Source of the DNA: Eubacteriales bacterium
GTDB taxonomy: Bacteria; Bacillota; Clostridia; Lachnospirales; Lachnospiraceae
Direction: 5' to 3'
Length of the DNA stretch: 45,569 nucleotides
NCBI GenBank assembly: GCA_030536555.1
Contig: JAUNPU010000018.1
Coordinates: 30,349-75,917 of the forward strand
The notes beneath the pieces are model-generated. The model was not told where the DNA came from. It did no database searches and saw only the letters and a program-made list of their open reading frames with translations. A program made the position numbers and the translations under genes. This document shows, in pieces, positions 17,079-25,146 of the stretch (its first letter is position 1; each line of letters opens with the position of its first letter).

Positions 17079-17931
17079 CATGTTCCTCCTGCAAATCATT
17101 TGTAATCATGGTGAGAATTTTCTTTCTCAGACTGTCATGCTCCAGATTTGATACGTAGTACTGGCAGTGATCCTCGATTCGACCTGCTTTTTCATCAGAA
17201 AGCCAGGAATCAACCAGAAGAAGACGTCCCGGAACAATATTGTATTCCCGTCCAGAATCCACAAGGCTTCCCCATGCATTGAATTTTTCTCCGGATTTTA
17301 CTTCAATCACATAGAATATACCTTCACATTCAATCACGACATCGAATTCATTTTTGGGAATTCCTTTTTTTGTGGTAACCTTTACATTTCGGTAAATATT
17401 CCAGCTGATCTTGCATCGTGCAGCAATTTCCTTCATAACCGATTTGGCAATCTCATAAACTCCTATCTCCATATAGCGTCCTGTAAGGAACGCCATGGCT
17501 GCCGGTGAAAATACAAGGTTTCCGGTGATAATATCCGGATTACTGTCAACATCTACGGAATCAACAATGCCGCAAAGCTCTTCTTCAAAGATTTCACGGA
17601 GTTTTTTCTTATCGTTCTCATCCCATGCAGAAACAGAAAAACTGAATGGTTTCTGTTGATCACAATAATGCTGACGAAGTTTACGGATAAATCCTTTCAT
17701 CAGAGGATCTTCTTTTACAAGAAGTTCTGCCAGACTCGTGATACAATCCCTTACATCCTCATCACCTCCGTAGGACTCAATAACAATATTCTGTTTTTTA
17801 CCAATCAGCTTCTCAATCCCTGTCACATTCTCGCCGGCAGTATTGTTCCTGATTTCCTGAATGTCTCCTCGAAGAATAATCTCCGGAGCGCCCATGTCTT
17901 CAACAGGCTTTAATGTTTTTACTTTTAACAT
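17062..17931 (-). CDS. Card1/Can2-like PD-(D/E)XK nuclease
   Basis: In the 289-residue protein, residues from about 155 follow the nuclease half of DUF1887 (Card1/Can2) proteins: FLTGRYMEIGVYEIAKSV, then NEFDVVIE, then YVIEVKSGEKF. The PD-(D/E)XK residues Asp and Glu-x-Lys are all present. The N-terminal 110 residues do not show an evident CARF ring-nucleotide pocket. Card1-type enzymes are switched on by cyclic oligoadenylate and nick DNA or RNA; the trigger here is unknown. A strong AAGGAGG precedes the start, and a large hairpin lies just upstream. Without the N-terminal sensor it may be controlled by a partner. Confidence 0.65.
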   Translation of the reverse strand: MLKVKTLKPVEDMGAPEIILRGDIQEIRNNTAGENVTGIEKLIGKKQNIVIESYGGDEDVRDCITSLAELLVKEDPLMKGFIRKLRQHYCDQQKPFSFSVSAWDENDKKKLREIFEEELCGIVDSVDVDSNPDIITGNLVFSPAAMAFLTGRYMEIGVYEIAKSVMKEIAARCKISWNIYRNVKVTTKKGIPKNEFDVVIECEGIFYVIEVKSGEKFNAWGSLVDSGREYNIVPGRLLLVDSWLSDEKAGRIEDHCQYYVSNLEHDSLRKKILTMITNDLQEEHDGQSS

Positions 17932-17991
17932 ATGCCATTCCTCCTTCTCTGGTTGGAATCATTTATCTGTTATACTTATTTAATCACTCAC

Positions 17992-18037
17992 TGCCGCTTT
18001 CAGCCACAGGCGAACTTCCTGTAAACAGAAAGCGGCA
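17992..18037. promoter_or_regulatory. Intercistronic two-tier hairpin
   Basis: TGCCGCTTTC (17992-18001) pairs perfectly with GAAAGCGGCA (18028-18037); inside, ACAGG pairs with CCTGT. It lies between the vWA-metallopeptidase stop and the nuclease gene. No T-run follows on the minus strand, so RNA processing or attenuation fits better than a simple terminator. TATAAC (minus strand) downstream may be a weak internal promoter. Confidence 0.55.
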
Positions 18038-18046
18038 ATGAAAGTA

Positions 18047-19231
18047 CTAATCCAATTCAACCACTCTTCCCCACGGAACGTTAGTATTTCCGCCTTTACG
18101 GATCAGCCACAGTACGGGGACCTCCATGGCAGCCTCCTCCTTCGGCCAACTGCACACATAGCCATCTGTAAAGATCAGGACGGCCTTCGGAAGCTCTGGA
18201 TACAGCTGTTCCCTCAGGAGTCTGAAAATTGGATGATAGCTGGTTCCGCCTCCTCCTTTTGGTGTGATCGTGCGAAACTCTTCTTCCGTCGTAAACGGAA
18301 TGGGGTCGGTTATATCACCATCAAAAAAGGAAACCGCTCCCTTAAGCCCGGCCTGCCGCATAGCATCCTGTACTTCAAGCATGGCTTCTTTCAGCTCTTG
18401 TTCCGATATCGAAGCGGATGTATCCATACAGACCCAGATATCTTGTGCAGAACCATGCTCCTCATCCAGATTGTATGCAGGCAGGTAATACTCACCATCA
18501 GAGAACCGTCTGTCTGGCGGCAAAAAGCTATAGTCATACTCATCCGGCTGCAGAAAATCATGGAGCAGCTGCTTCCAGTACACGTTAGAACGTCGGCTCA
18601 GATCCTTAACAATCTTCCGAATCTGCGGAGGCAGCTTTTCCGCCCCCTTGCATGCAGCGGCCGCATTCCGTATCCGGCCATTCCATATATCGCGGATTAC
18701 CGATGAATCGGAAATGGCTTTCCACACATCATGACGGTCGAGGGATTTATCCGTATCGGTATGTTTGTCCTGATCCGGGTCATCCTTCCTGCTCGCTAAC
18801 AGCATCTGATAGATCTCTTCTGCATGATATTCACATCCCTCGTTTCCATCAGGTGCAAGATGCATGACTTGAAAGTCTGCCACCTGAAAAGAGTCCATCC
18901 CCCACATGCCCAAAATGGTAGAGTTCACAACGATATCACAGGCGATATTATACTGTTCTGAATCACGCGTTCCGACTCTTGTACAGTGTTCCAGCACACA
19001 GTGGAGTACTTCGTGAAGAATTACAAACTGCATTTCCTGTTCTGTCTTCAATCGCTCCGCAAATTCCGGATCAAAAATGAGTCGTTCCCCGTCTGTACAG
19101 GCCGTTCCGCAGGAGGCGCAGGCAAGCTGCAGCCCAAGTGCCAGACGTCCAAAGAAAGGATTGTCTCTTACCAGGACTGCACGTGCATCCATCATTCTTT
19201 TCGTTGTTATCGCTACTTTTTTCTGATCCAT
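18047..19231 (-). CDS. vWA-like protein with HExxH metallopeptidase motif (DUF2201-type)
   Basis: The 394-residue protein has a zincin-like motif LHEVLHCVLEH (HEVLH at 73-77) in the N-terminal half. Its C-terminal vWA domain (about 262-394) has the metal site DTSAS, the GGGGTSYHPIF segment and FTDGY. This is the layout of the vWA-like metallopeptidases usually encoded next to a MoxR ATPase, as here: the MoxR stop codon lies only 12 bases upstream. Protease activity is plausible but unproven in the family. The ATG 8 bases after AAGGAG is chosen over a GTG inside the spacer. Confidence 0.85.
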   Translation of the reverse strand: MDQKKVAITTKRMMDARAVLVRDNPFFGRLALGLQLACASCGTACTDGERLIFDPEFAERLKTEQEMQFVILHEVLHCVLEHCTRVGTRDSEQYNIACDIVVNSTILGMWGMDSFQVADFQVMHLAPDGNEGCEYHAEEIYQMLLASRKDDPDQDKHTDTDKSLDRHDVWKAISDSSVIRDIWNGRIRNAAAACKGAEKLPPQIRKIVKDLSRRSNVYWKQLLHDFLQPDEYDYSFLPPDRRFSDGEYYLPAYNLDEEHGSAQDIWVCMDTSASISEQELKEAMLEVQDAMRQAGLKGAVSFFDGDITDPIPFTTEEEFRTITPKGGGGTSYHPIFRLLREQLYPELPKAVLIFTDGYVCSWPKEEAAMEVPVLWLIRKGGNTNVPWGRVVELD

Positions 19232-19243
19232 TGCAGTCACTCC

Positions 19244-20341
19244 TTATAAAAAATGTCTGTTCTTCTTCATCCATTCGGCGAAGGAAGGGGCTTTTACCAG
19301 TTTCAGATTCATGCCTTCCATTTTCAGAAGGCCGCGGAAAAACAGAGCAGAATAGTCCGCCGGAAAATGTGATGCATATCTGCACACATTCTCAAGTTCT
19401 CTGTCTGTCACTTCCTCTCCACGCTGAGCGATGCAGCTGAGCAGCGAAGACATAACTGCATAGGTTGCATCTGCGCCTTTTACCTGAGCAGTGTATTTTC
19501 CGGATAAAATGTCAGAAACAGCTGGCAGGTGCTGATACACACGACACCAGGCTTCAAACTCGCCGGCGTTGGATACCCCTATACAGCCGCAAAGAAGCTC
19601 GTGGATCTCCTCCGGTTCCTTACCGGTAGTGGTTAACAGCCTGCTTACAAACTCCCAGGAACGCGGAGTCGGAAATGCCAATTCCTCGAGCTCTGCCTCC
19701 GGATTCAGCTTGCTGTTATCAAATGCAAGATATCCAATCACACGTTTGTCGATATTATTCTCCAGCGCCCATTCATACCAGCTTCTGAAATCCGCATTTA
19801 TCTCAAAATGCATGAGACGGTTGGCGAGAGCCTTCGGCATTCGGAAAGCAACTGACCGGTCCGTGGTACGGTTTCCCGCACATATTACAATGCAGTTATC
19901 AGGAAGCCTGTGTTCACCAATCTGCTTGTCGAGTGCAATCTGATAGGCCGCTGCCTGAAGAGACTGTGGTGCTGCTGAAATCTCATCAAGGAACAGAATG
20001 TTGATACATTCTTCTCCTGCAGAAAGATCGAAAATCTTCGGTTTCAGCCAGACTGTAAACTCCTTATTGATATCCGCAGCAGGAACACCCCGGAGGTCAA
20101 CCGGAGAAAAATTCAAAAGACGAATATCTGTCACTTTAACCTCCTTACCGGTTCTCTTTGAGAGTTCTTTTGCCACCTGCTTCACAAGTGTAGATTTTCC
20201 AACACCCATAGAGCCCCAGAGGGCTGCAGATGGAATGAGCGAAAGCATATTGCTGCTGCAGGCAGCCGTATAGAGCTCTGTCAGATAAGCTGCAGCCTTG
20301 CCTGCGGTTACAGATGGAATGTTATATGCATCAGACATCAT
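19244..20341 (-). CDS. MoxR-family AAA+ ATPase
   Basis: The 365-residue protein has Walker A WGSMGVGKST (about 42-51), Walker B ILFLDEIS (about 115-122), and the MoxR-type segment between them with VICAGNRTTDRS (sensor) and PKALANRLMHFEI (arginine finger region). MoxR ATPases act as chaperones that load or remodel vWA partners. AAAGGAG lies 5 bases before the first of two adjacent ATGs; the second is also usable. It is the second gene of the operon, between the helicase and the vWA protein. Confidence 0.85.
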   Translation of the reverse strand: MMSDAYNIPSVTAGKAAAYLTELYTAACSSNMLSLIPSAALWGSMGVGKSTLVKQVAKELSKRTGKEVKVTDIRLLNFSPVDLRGVPAADINKEFTVWLKPKIFDLSAGEECINILFLDEISAAPQSLQAAAYQIALDKQIGEHRLPDNCIVICAGNRTTDRSVAFRMPKALANRLMHFEINADFRSWYEWALENNIDKRVIGYLAFDNSKLNPEAELEELAFPTPRSWEFVSRLLTTTGKEPEEIHELLCGCIGVSNAGEFEAWCRVYQHLPAVSDILSGKYTAQVKGADATYAVMSSLLSCIAQRGEEVTDRELENVCRYASHFPADYSALFFRGLLKMEGMNLKLVKAPSFAEWMKKNRHFL

Positions 20342-20357
20342 GTTGTCTCCTTTCCTG

Positions 20358-23300
20358 TTACGCCGTTTTTTCTTCTGCACGGCGGTTCAGCTCCTGATCG
20401 ATATCAAGCAGCTTCTGATTTAATCTGTCAGCTTCTGCTGCATAGGTGTTGCCTTTTGCCAGTTCTTCTTTCGCCTGTGATGCTTCGGTCTTCAGGCGGG
20501 CAATCTCTTCCTCTGCCGCACGGATACGATCATCCAGATGCAGCAGAAGATGCTCCACTCTCTGAATGCAGCCTGCTTCCTTTGCTTCTCTCATATCTGC
20601 CTCGTACCTGTTTCCGCTGTTACCGGAAATCAGTACATACGGCTTCTCTGCATTCATATCAGCCGGGAGAAGAATTCGGAAGCCATGCAGCGTATCAAAG
20701 AAGCGTTCTTCTGTTCTTCCGATGTTATGCTTCAGTGCATAAAGAAGTTCTTCGCCAAACTCAAGGCGTGTCTGTCTTGTCAGGCTCTCACGTTTCTTTT
20801 CAAAATGCTTTCGATCCTGTGCAAGGCGTCTCTTTCGTTCTCCTGCTCTGTCCATGCGAAGCGGACCTTCTTCGAGAAAATTTTTCATCCGGCGAAGTTC
20901 CATATCTCTTCTGCAGCTGTGGATCTTAACCCTTTCGAGTTCATTACTGGTTTCAATGCGGGTCCGGAGCAGCGGGTCACCTACACTCAGCGCCTTGATC
21001 TCCGCATATGTCAGCACTGCGTCATCGATATCTCTGGTTTCACGGTCTGCAAGAGAGCCACTCATAAACCTGCCGATAAATCTCTGTTTGTTCTCGACAA
21101 TCTGCCAGGAGTACGCATCAAACGTGCCGGCAGTAATGTATCTGTAGCGGTATACCTTTGCATTCCCGTTTCCCTGTCGGATCAGCCGGCCATCTCTCTG
21201 TGAGAGATCAGCGGGCTTCCATGGAACATCGAGATGATGCACCGCCACAAGACGCTCCTGAACATTCACCCCGGTACCAAGCTTGGATGTGGAGCCGATC
21301 AGCACCCTTATTTCTGCCTTATTTACCGCTTCAAAGAGTCTTCTGCGCTGTACATCTGTTTTGGCATCATGCACAAAGGCGACCTGCGTTTCCGGGATTC
21401 CCATCTGAATGAGATGGTCTTTCAGTTCATCGTAGATATTGAAGCCCTTTTTCGGTGTTCCCTGGTCGCAGAATACCAGCTGCGCTGTTCCAGGATGAGA
21501 TTGATAACAATCATATACGTTTTTCGCGCACGCAAAGGTTTTGGTAGTCGTGGAATCCGGCTGTCTTCCGGTCTCAGCCAGGCGTATATCGAGTGCCGCA
21601 GCCCTGCCGTCATGCGTGACCTTCAGCAGGTTATCCTCATCTCCTCTGACAAGCTTTGCGCGAATCATTTCTGTACGCAGCACAAGCTCCTCAATATACT
21701 CTGCCTGTTCCGGTGACTTCGGCACCACAGTATCTATATACCCGTCACACTCAGGAAGCCCCACGCCACTATCCCTGCCATCATAATAGTCACTCACAGA
21801 CGCAAACAGGCTCGTGAGCTCCGGAAGGTTATGAAAACTGGAAAAGCGGGTCATGATTCTGAAATTCTGAGAATCGACATCCACCTCGAAACCGGCACGG
21901 CGGCTTGCAAATGTACCTACCCACTCGTCAAAATGTCCGAGATTCAGAAGGCTCATCTGCTCAGGCTGAAGAAACATCTGTAACACGAACAGATCGGAAA
22001 TGGAATTGGTAAGTGGTGTACCGGTAGAAAAGATGATGCTTCCGTCATGGCTTCGCACATACTGTGCCTTGTCCATCATCTCGTCACTTTTCCTGGATCC
22101 CGCTTTATGCATGCCCACGACACCATCCGCAGATGTTTTTAAGGAAACATTCTTGTAATTGTGCACTTCATCCACCGCAAGAGTTGTGATTCCCAGCTGA
22201 TCAAACGGCAGGAATTTGTCCTCCGGAAGTTCTTCCTGCATCTTTGACAGTTCTCCGTTCAGTTTTTTAATGATTGTCTCGCAGATCCTCTTTTCCCATT
22301 TATCCTGTGCGGCAGCTTCTTTGGCTCTCATGTCCCGGATCTCTTCTGCCTTGCGGTCAAGACGATACTGGCGGCTCATTTTAACCATGTCAAAGGAAGA
22401 GAAGGCCATATATACCGCCGCATGCGGTTCATCGCGGACCTTCTTCATGATTTCTTCCCGACACTCAGGTTTAAACGCTTCCGGTCTTATGACCAGAATG
22501 CGGTCTTCCGGATAAAGGAAACGATGCGCACGCTCAAATGCTTCCAGAACATTATTCGGAACTACCACCAGATTCTTCTCAGAAAGCCCCATACGATAGC
22601 GTTCATGAATCCCCATAATCAGGATATTGGTTTTTCCGCTGCCGACTGAATGGTTCAGAAGAACATCCTTCTCAAGAATAATGCGGGAAACAGCATCCTT
22701 CTGATGGCGATAGGGGACAAACTCCGAATTAAGGTCCGGCAGAGTCAGAAAGCTTCCATCATATCGGCTGGCAACGTTGCATGCAAGGGCGTCATAAAAG
22801 ACGTTTTCCAGATGCTTTACTCTGACAGGATCTTTTACGACCCATTCGGAGAATGCCTTCTGAAGAAGTACCTGCTTCTCCTGTGCCGCAATCGTCTCAT
22901 TCTTGAGAAGAACGCGTGCTGCACCCGACTTTCGTTCAGGCCGTGATACCTCTTCGTAGATTTTGATCGTACTGCCGTTCAGCGTATGTTCCAGAATCTG
23001 CAGCATGGAAATGCATTTGGTTATACCCTGATTTTTGTAGGTACATCCATAGGCATACTGGTTACAGAAGGATTTCTTCACAGAGTCTGCCGCACGCACC
23101 TTCCACTGTCCAAGAGCAGCGGAATGCAGGACTTCCGGTGCTTCTTTGACTCCTAAAAGTTCTTTTGCAAACAGCGCATAATATACCGGCGGAACCCAGG
23201 AACTGCCGATACAGATTCCAATCTCGTCAAAAGGGACCTTTTCCGGCATAGCTTCCTTCAAGACCAGCACATTGCCATCAAAACGGCCGTTGTATTTACG

Positions 23301-23639
23301 GTTCATACGTTTTGCGGTATCCAGTCTGTCAGCAATATTGCCATTCAGGTACTGGGCACGAAGCATCCAGTCTTCCTCATCAGACTGATGCAGATCATAG
23401 CCGGCCGGATCCTGATAGATTGCACCCTCCAGCGCCTCGATAAGCTCCTGAACGGAAAGTCCGGAGTTGTCGGACATCCAGGGCAGATGAACATACCCCA
23501 TGGCATTTACACAGCATGCCAGTGCCTTTGCGGCTTCACGATGCATGGAATCAGCGAACTCTGTATTAACAAACACGTCCGCAGCATCATATACTTCCTG
23601 TACATCACCAAAGAAATCATTGAGATTTTTGAAATTCAT
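20358..23639 (-). CDS. SNF2-type DEAD/DEAH helicase of mobile-element type
   Basis: The 1093-residue protein has the full superfamily 2 motif set: Q-region YRHQKDAVSRI, motif I HSVGSGKT (about 333), motif II DEVH (about 491), motif III STGTPLTNS (about 540) and motif VI QRDGRLIRQGN (about 818). A coiled-coil region lies near the C-terminus. The N-terminus, with WVPPVYYALF, matches the segment that follows the DNA methylase domain in giant methylase-helicase proteins of phages and conjugative elements; the methylase is missing. It probably translocates on double-stranded DNA. AAAGGAG lies 9 bases before the start; it is the first gene of the operon running to 14761. Confidence 0.85.
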   Translation of the reverse strand: MNFKNLNDFFGDVQEVYDAADVFVNTEFADSMHREAAKALACCVNAMGYVHLPWMSDNSGLSVQELIEALEGAIYQDPAGYDLHQSDEEDWMLRAQYLNGNIADRLDTAKRMNRKYNGRFDGNVLVLKEAMPEKVPFDEIGICIGSSWVPPVYYALFAKELLGVKEAPEVLHSAALGQWKVRAADSVKKSFCNQYAYGCTYKNQGITKCISMLQILEHTLNGSTIKIYEEVSRPERKSGAARVLLKNETIAAQEKQVLLQKAFSEWVVKDPVRVKHLENVFYDALACNVASRYDGSFLTLPDLNSEFVPYRHQKDAVSRIILEKDVLLNHSVGSGKTNILIMGIHERYRMGLSEKNLVVVPNNVLEAFERAHRFLYPEDRILVIRPEAFKPECREEIMKKVRDEPHAAVYMAFSSFDMVKMSRQYRLDRKAEEIRDMRAKEAAAQDKWEKRICETIIKKLNGELSKMQEELPEDKFLPFDQLGITTLAVDEVHNYKNVSLKTSADGVVGMHKAGSRKSDEMMDKAQYVRSHDGSIIFSTGTPLTNSISDLFVLQMFLQPEQMSLLNLGHFDEWVGTFASRRAGFEVDVDSQNFRIMTRFSSFHNLPELTSLFASVSDYYDGRDSGVGLPECDGYIDTVVPKSPEQAEYIEELVLRTEMIRAKLVRGDEDNLLKVTHDGRAAALDIRLAETGRQPDSTTTKTFACAKNVYDCYQSHPGTAQLVFCDQGTPKKGFNIYDELKDHLIQMGIPETQVAFVHDAKTDVQRRRLFEAVNKAEIRVLIGSTSKLGTGVNVQERLVAVHHLDVPWKPADLSQRDGRLIRQGNGNAKVYRYRYITAGTFDAYSWQIVENKQRFIGRFMSGSLADRETRDIDDAVLTYAEIKALSVGDPLLRTRIETSNELERVKIHSCRRDMELRRMKNFLEEGPLRMDRAGERKRRLAQDRKHFEKKRESLTRQTRLEFGEELLYALKHNIGRTEERFFDTLHGFRILLPADMNAEKPYVLISGNSGNRYEADMREAKEAGCIQRVEHLLLHLDDRIRAAEEEIARLKTEASQAKEELAKGNTYAAEADRLNQKLLDIDQELNRRAEEKTA

Positions 23640-23692
23640 AGCAGAGTTCTCCTTTCTTACAAAAGAAAATACTGGGATCTACTATCAATTCT

Positions 23693-23706
23693 AACGATAT
23701 TTCGTT
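23693..23706. promoter_or_regulatory. Inverted repeat upstream of the helicase operon
   Basis: AACGA-TATT-TCGTT. It lies about 55 bases upstream of the helicase start codon, where the promoter should be. No strong -35/-10 pair was found here. Confidence 0.35.
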
Positions 23707-23751
23707 TTTCAGGGAGACAGCTGAAATGCTTCTTATGAAAATCAGAAAATG

Positions 23752-23767
23752 AAAGTACGTGTACTTT
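23752..23767. promoter_or_regulatory. Near-perfect palindrome upstream of the helicase operon
   Basis: AAAGTAC-GT-GTACTTT, two 7-base arms around a 2-base centre. It is placed between the terminator of the tubulin-TIR gene and the helicase start codon and may be an operator for the operon. Confidence 0.4.
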
Positions 23768-23774
23768 TTGAAAC

Positions 23775-23825
23775 AAAAATATCCCTGCACTGGAAGGTTT
23801 TTTACCACCCTGCGCAGGGATTTTA
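23775..23825 (-). terminator. Terminator of the tubulin-TIR gene
   Basis: On the minus strand, ATCCCTGC (23821-23814) pairs with GCAGGGAT (23788-23781) across a loop, and ATTTTTGTTT follows. It begins directly after the stop codon of the gene. Confidence 0.75.
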
Positions 23826-23827
23826 AT

Positions 23828-24892
23828 TCAGATGACCATCTTTTGAATTTCTCTGACCAGTTCTCTTATTCGTTCCTTAACCGGCGGTTCTTTCCCCGAA
23901 AACATTTCCTGACGGCAAAGATAATACTTACATTCGTCATCCAGTTCTGAATCATCTAATATGAACGGAATTATTTTTATACCTTCCTTCAAACGATTAA
24001 ATGCTCTGTCTATTTCATTTTTTACCTGTTCAGAGCAAATAGAATTTTTGCTGATCAAAACCAAAAATACCCTTGAATTTTTAATTCCCTGCATGATTTG
24101 CTTTGCGTAGGAACCTTCTTTTATGTTTCTGGTCGCAATCCATGATGATATGCCAGAACCGGACAATTCATCTGCAATTAAATCTGCAATCACTTGATCC
24201 TTTGATGAATAGCTGATGAAAACATCAGGCAGCTCTTCTCTCTTTGTCCGGCTCAACCTGTATTTCGCCTTGCAGTCCAGCTGTTCTATTTGTTTCTCCG
24301 AACAGGTAAGACATTTCCAAAATTCGTCCGTTCTCAGCTTTTGTGTATCAATCAAAAAGGCCCTGCATTCCGGATTGAATATCCTGCTCTGAAAATAATC
24401 TGCGGAATCTCCAGCCTGTTCGTATACTCTCATTTCTTCAACAAAATCAATGGTGTTTAATTCGAACTGTCTCATCAACACTTCCGGGAAACCACCTTTT
24501 CCAAACACATTTTCGTTAAATGCAATGACCGAGCATCCGGTTATTTTTTTCCATGCTATCGCTTCCAGATATCTGACCAGCTGAGAAACTGCCGCACCGC
24601 CAAATCCGCCAAAAGAAGACAGAACAAACACCAGTTCCACTTCATCCTGTTCCGTAACAGCAGAAAAAAAGGAGTCTAACGATTTTGTATATAATTCATA
24701 ATCTATTGCATTACGCCCAATGGTTCTGAGCGTAGCCCCATTTTTCAATTTCGGAATCCAATATCCATTTTTTTGTTCTCTCAGGCGTTCATCTCCATCA
24801 ATATAATAGTGCAAACTGCTATCTTTTGTTTTTTCTGCAAAGTCAGCTAATACCTGACACCCAATTCCTCCCAGACCTATATAAAATTTCAT
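23828..24892 (-). CDS. Tubulin/FtsZ-like GTPase fused to a TIR domain
   Basis: The 354-residue protein starts with FYIGLGGIGCQVL, which corresponds to the glycine-rich N-terminal loop of FtsZ/tubulins. Residues 92-103, SSFGGFGGAAVS, fit the tubulin signature loop (GGGTGSG in FtsZ), and FNENVFGKGGF follows in the place of the FtsZ PF-x-x-EG segment. From residue 222 a TIR domain begins (PDVFISYSSKDQ), with the conserved Glu293 in SEQVKNEIDRA. Its ending suits the TIR_2/ThsB-like class. A polymerising GTPase could bring TIR domains together to activate NAD cleavage; this is inference. AAGGTG lies 8 bases before the chosen ATG. It is flanked by its own promoter and terminator. Confidence 0.7.
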   Translation of the reverse strand: MKFYIGLGGIGCQVLADFAEKTKDSSLHYYIDGDERLREQKNGYWIPKLKNGATLRTIGRNAIDYELYTKSLDSFFSAVTEQDEVELVFVLSSFGGFGGAAVSQLVRYLEAIAWKKITGCSVIAFNENVFGKGGFPEVLMRQFELNTIDFVEEMRVYEQAGDSADYFQSRIFNPECRAFLIDTQKLRTDEFWKCLTCSEKQIEQLDCKAKYRLSRTKREELPDVFISYSSKDQVIADLIADELSGSGISSWIATRNIKEGSYAKQIMQGIKNSRVFLVLISKNSICSEQVKNEIDRAFNRLKEGIKIIPFILDDSELDDECKYYLCRQEMFSGKEPPVKERIRELVREIQKMVI

Positions 24893-24929
24893 GTTTTTGC
24901 ACCTTCTCTCCACTCATTTTCCAAGTTAA

Positions 24930-24958
24930 ATTATAACATCGAGATACCGATAAATCAA
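24930..24958 (-). promoter_or_regulatory. Promoter of the tubulin-TIR gene
   Basis: Minus strand: TTGATT (24958-24953), 17-base spacer, TATAAT (24935-24930). The spacer contains ATCG and CGAT half-sites. Together with the terminator at 23775-23825 it makes this a single-gene unit. Confidence 0.65.
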
Positions 24959-24973
24959 TTTTCAATCATATTT

Positions 24974-25132
24974 TCAATCCAATATACCTGGATTATCAAA
25001 TATCCCGGACAGCAGTTCATCCAGCGTCTGTGACCGCTCCTTCTCTGTCTCCTTTTTCTGATTCTCCACAAGGTTTATAAAAATGCTCTGAATAAATTCC
25101 TGATGTCTGTTTCTGCTTTCTGCTTTTTTCAT
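24974..25132 (-). CDS. 52-residue helical protein
   Basis: The small ORF follows the VirD4/TraG-like ATPase by 14 bases. It encodes MKKAESRNRHQEFIQSIF followed by a charged helix rich in Lys, Glu and Gln. A C-terminal DELLSGIFDNPGILD might be a docking tail. The Shine-Dalgarno sequence is weak. It may be an adaptor of the ATPase. It is the last gene of the operon that begins at 29851, and its stop codon lies only 16 bases before the -35 box of the tubulin-TIR promoter. Confidence 0.55.
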   Translation of the reverse strand: MKKAESRNRHQEFIQSIFINLVENQKKETEKERSQTLDELLSGIFDNPGILD

Positions 25133-25146
25133 ATATCTGCTTGCTT

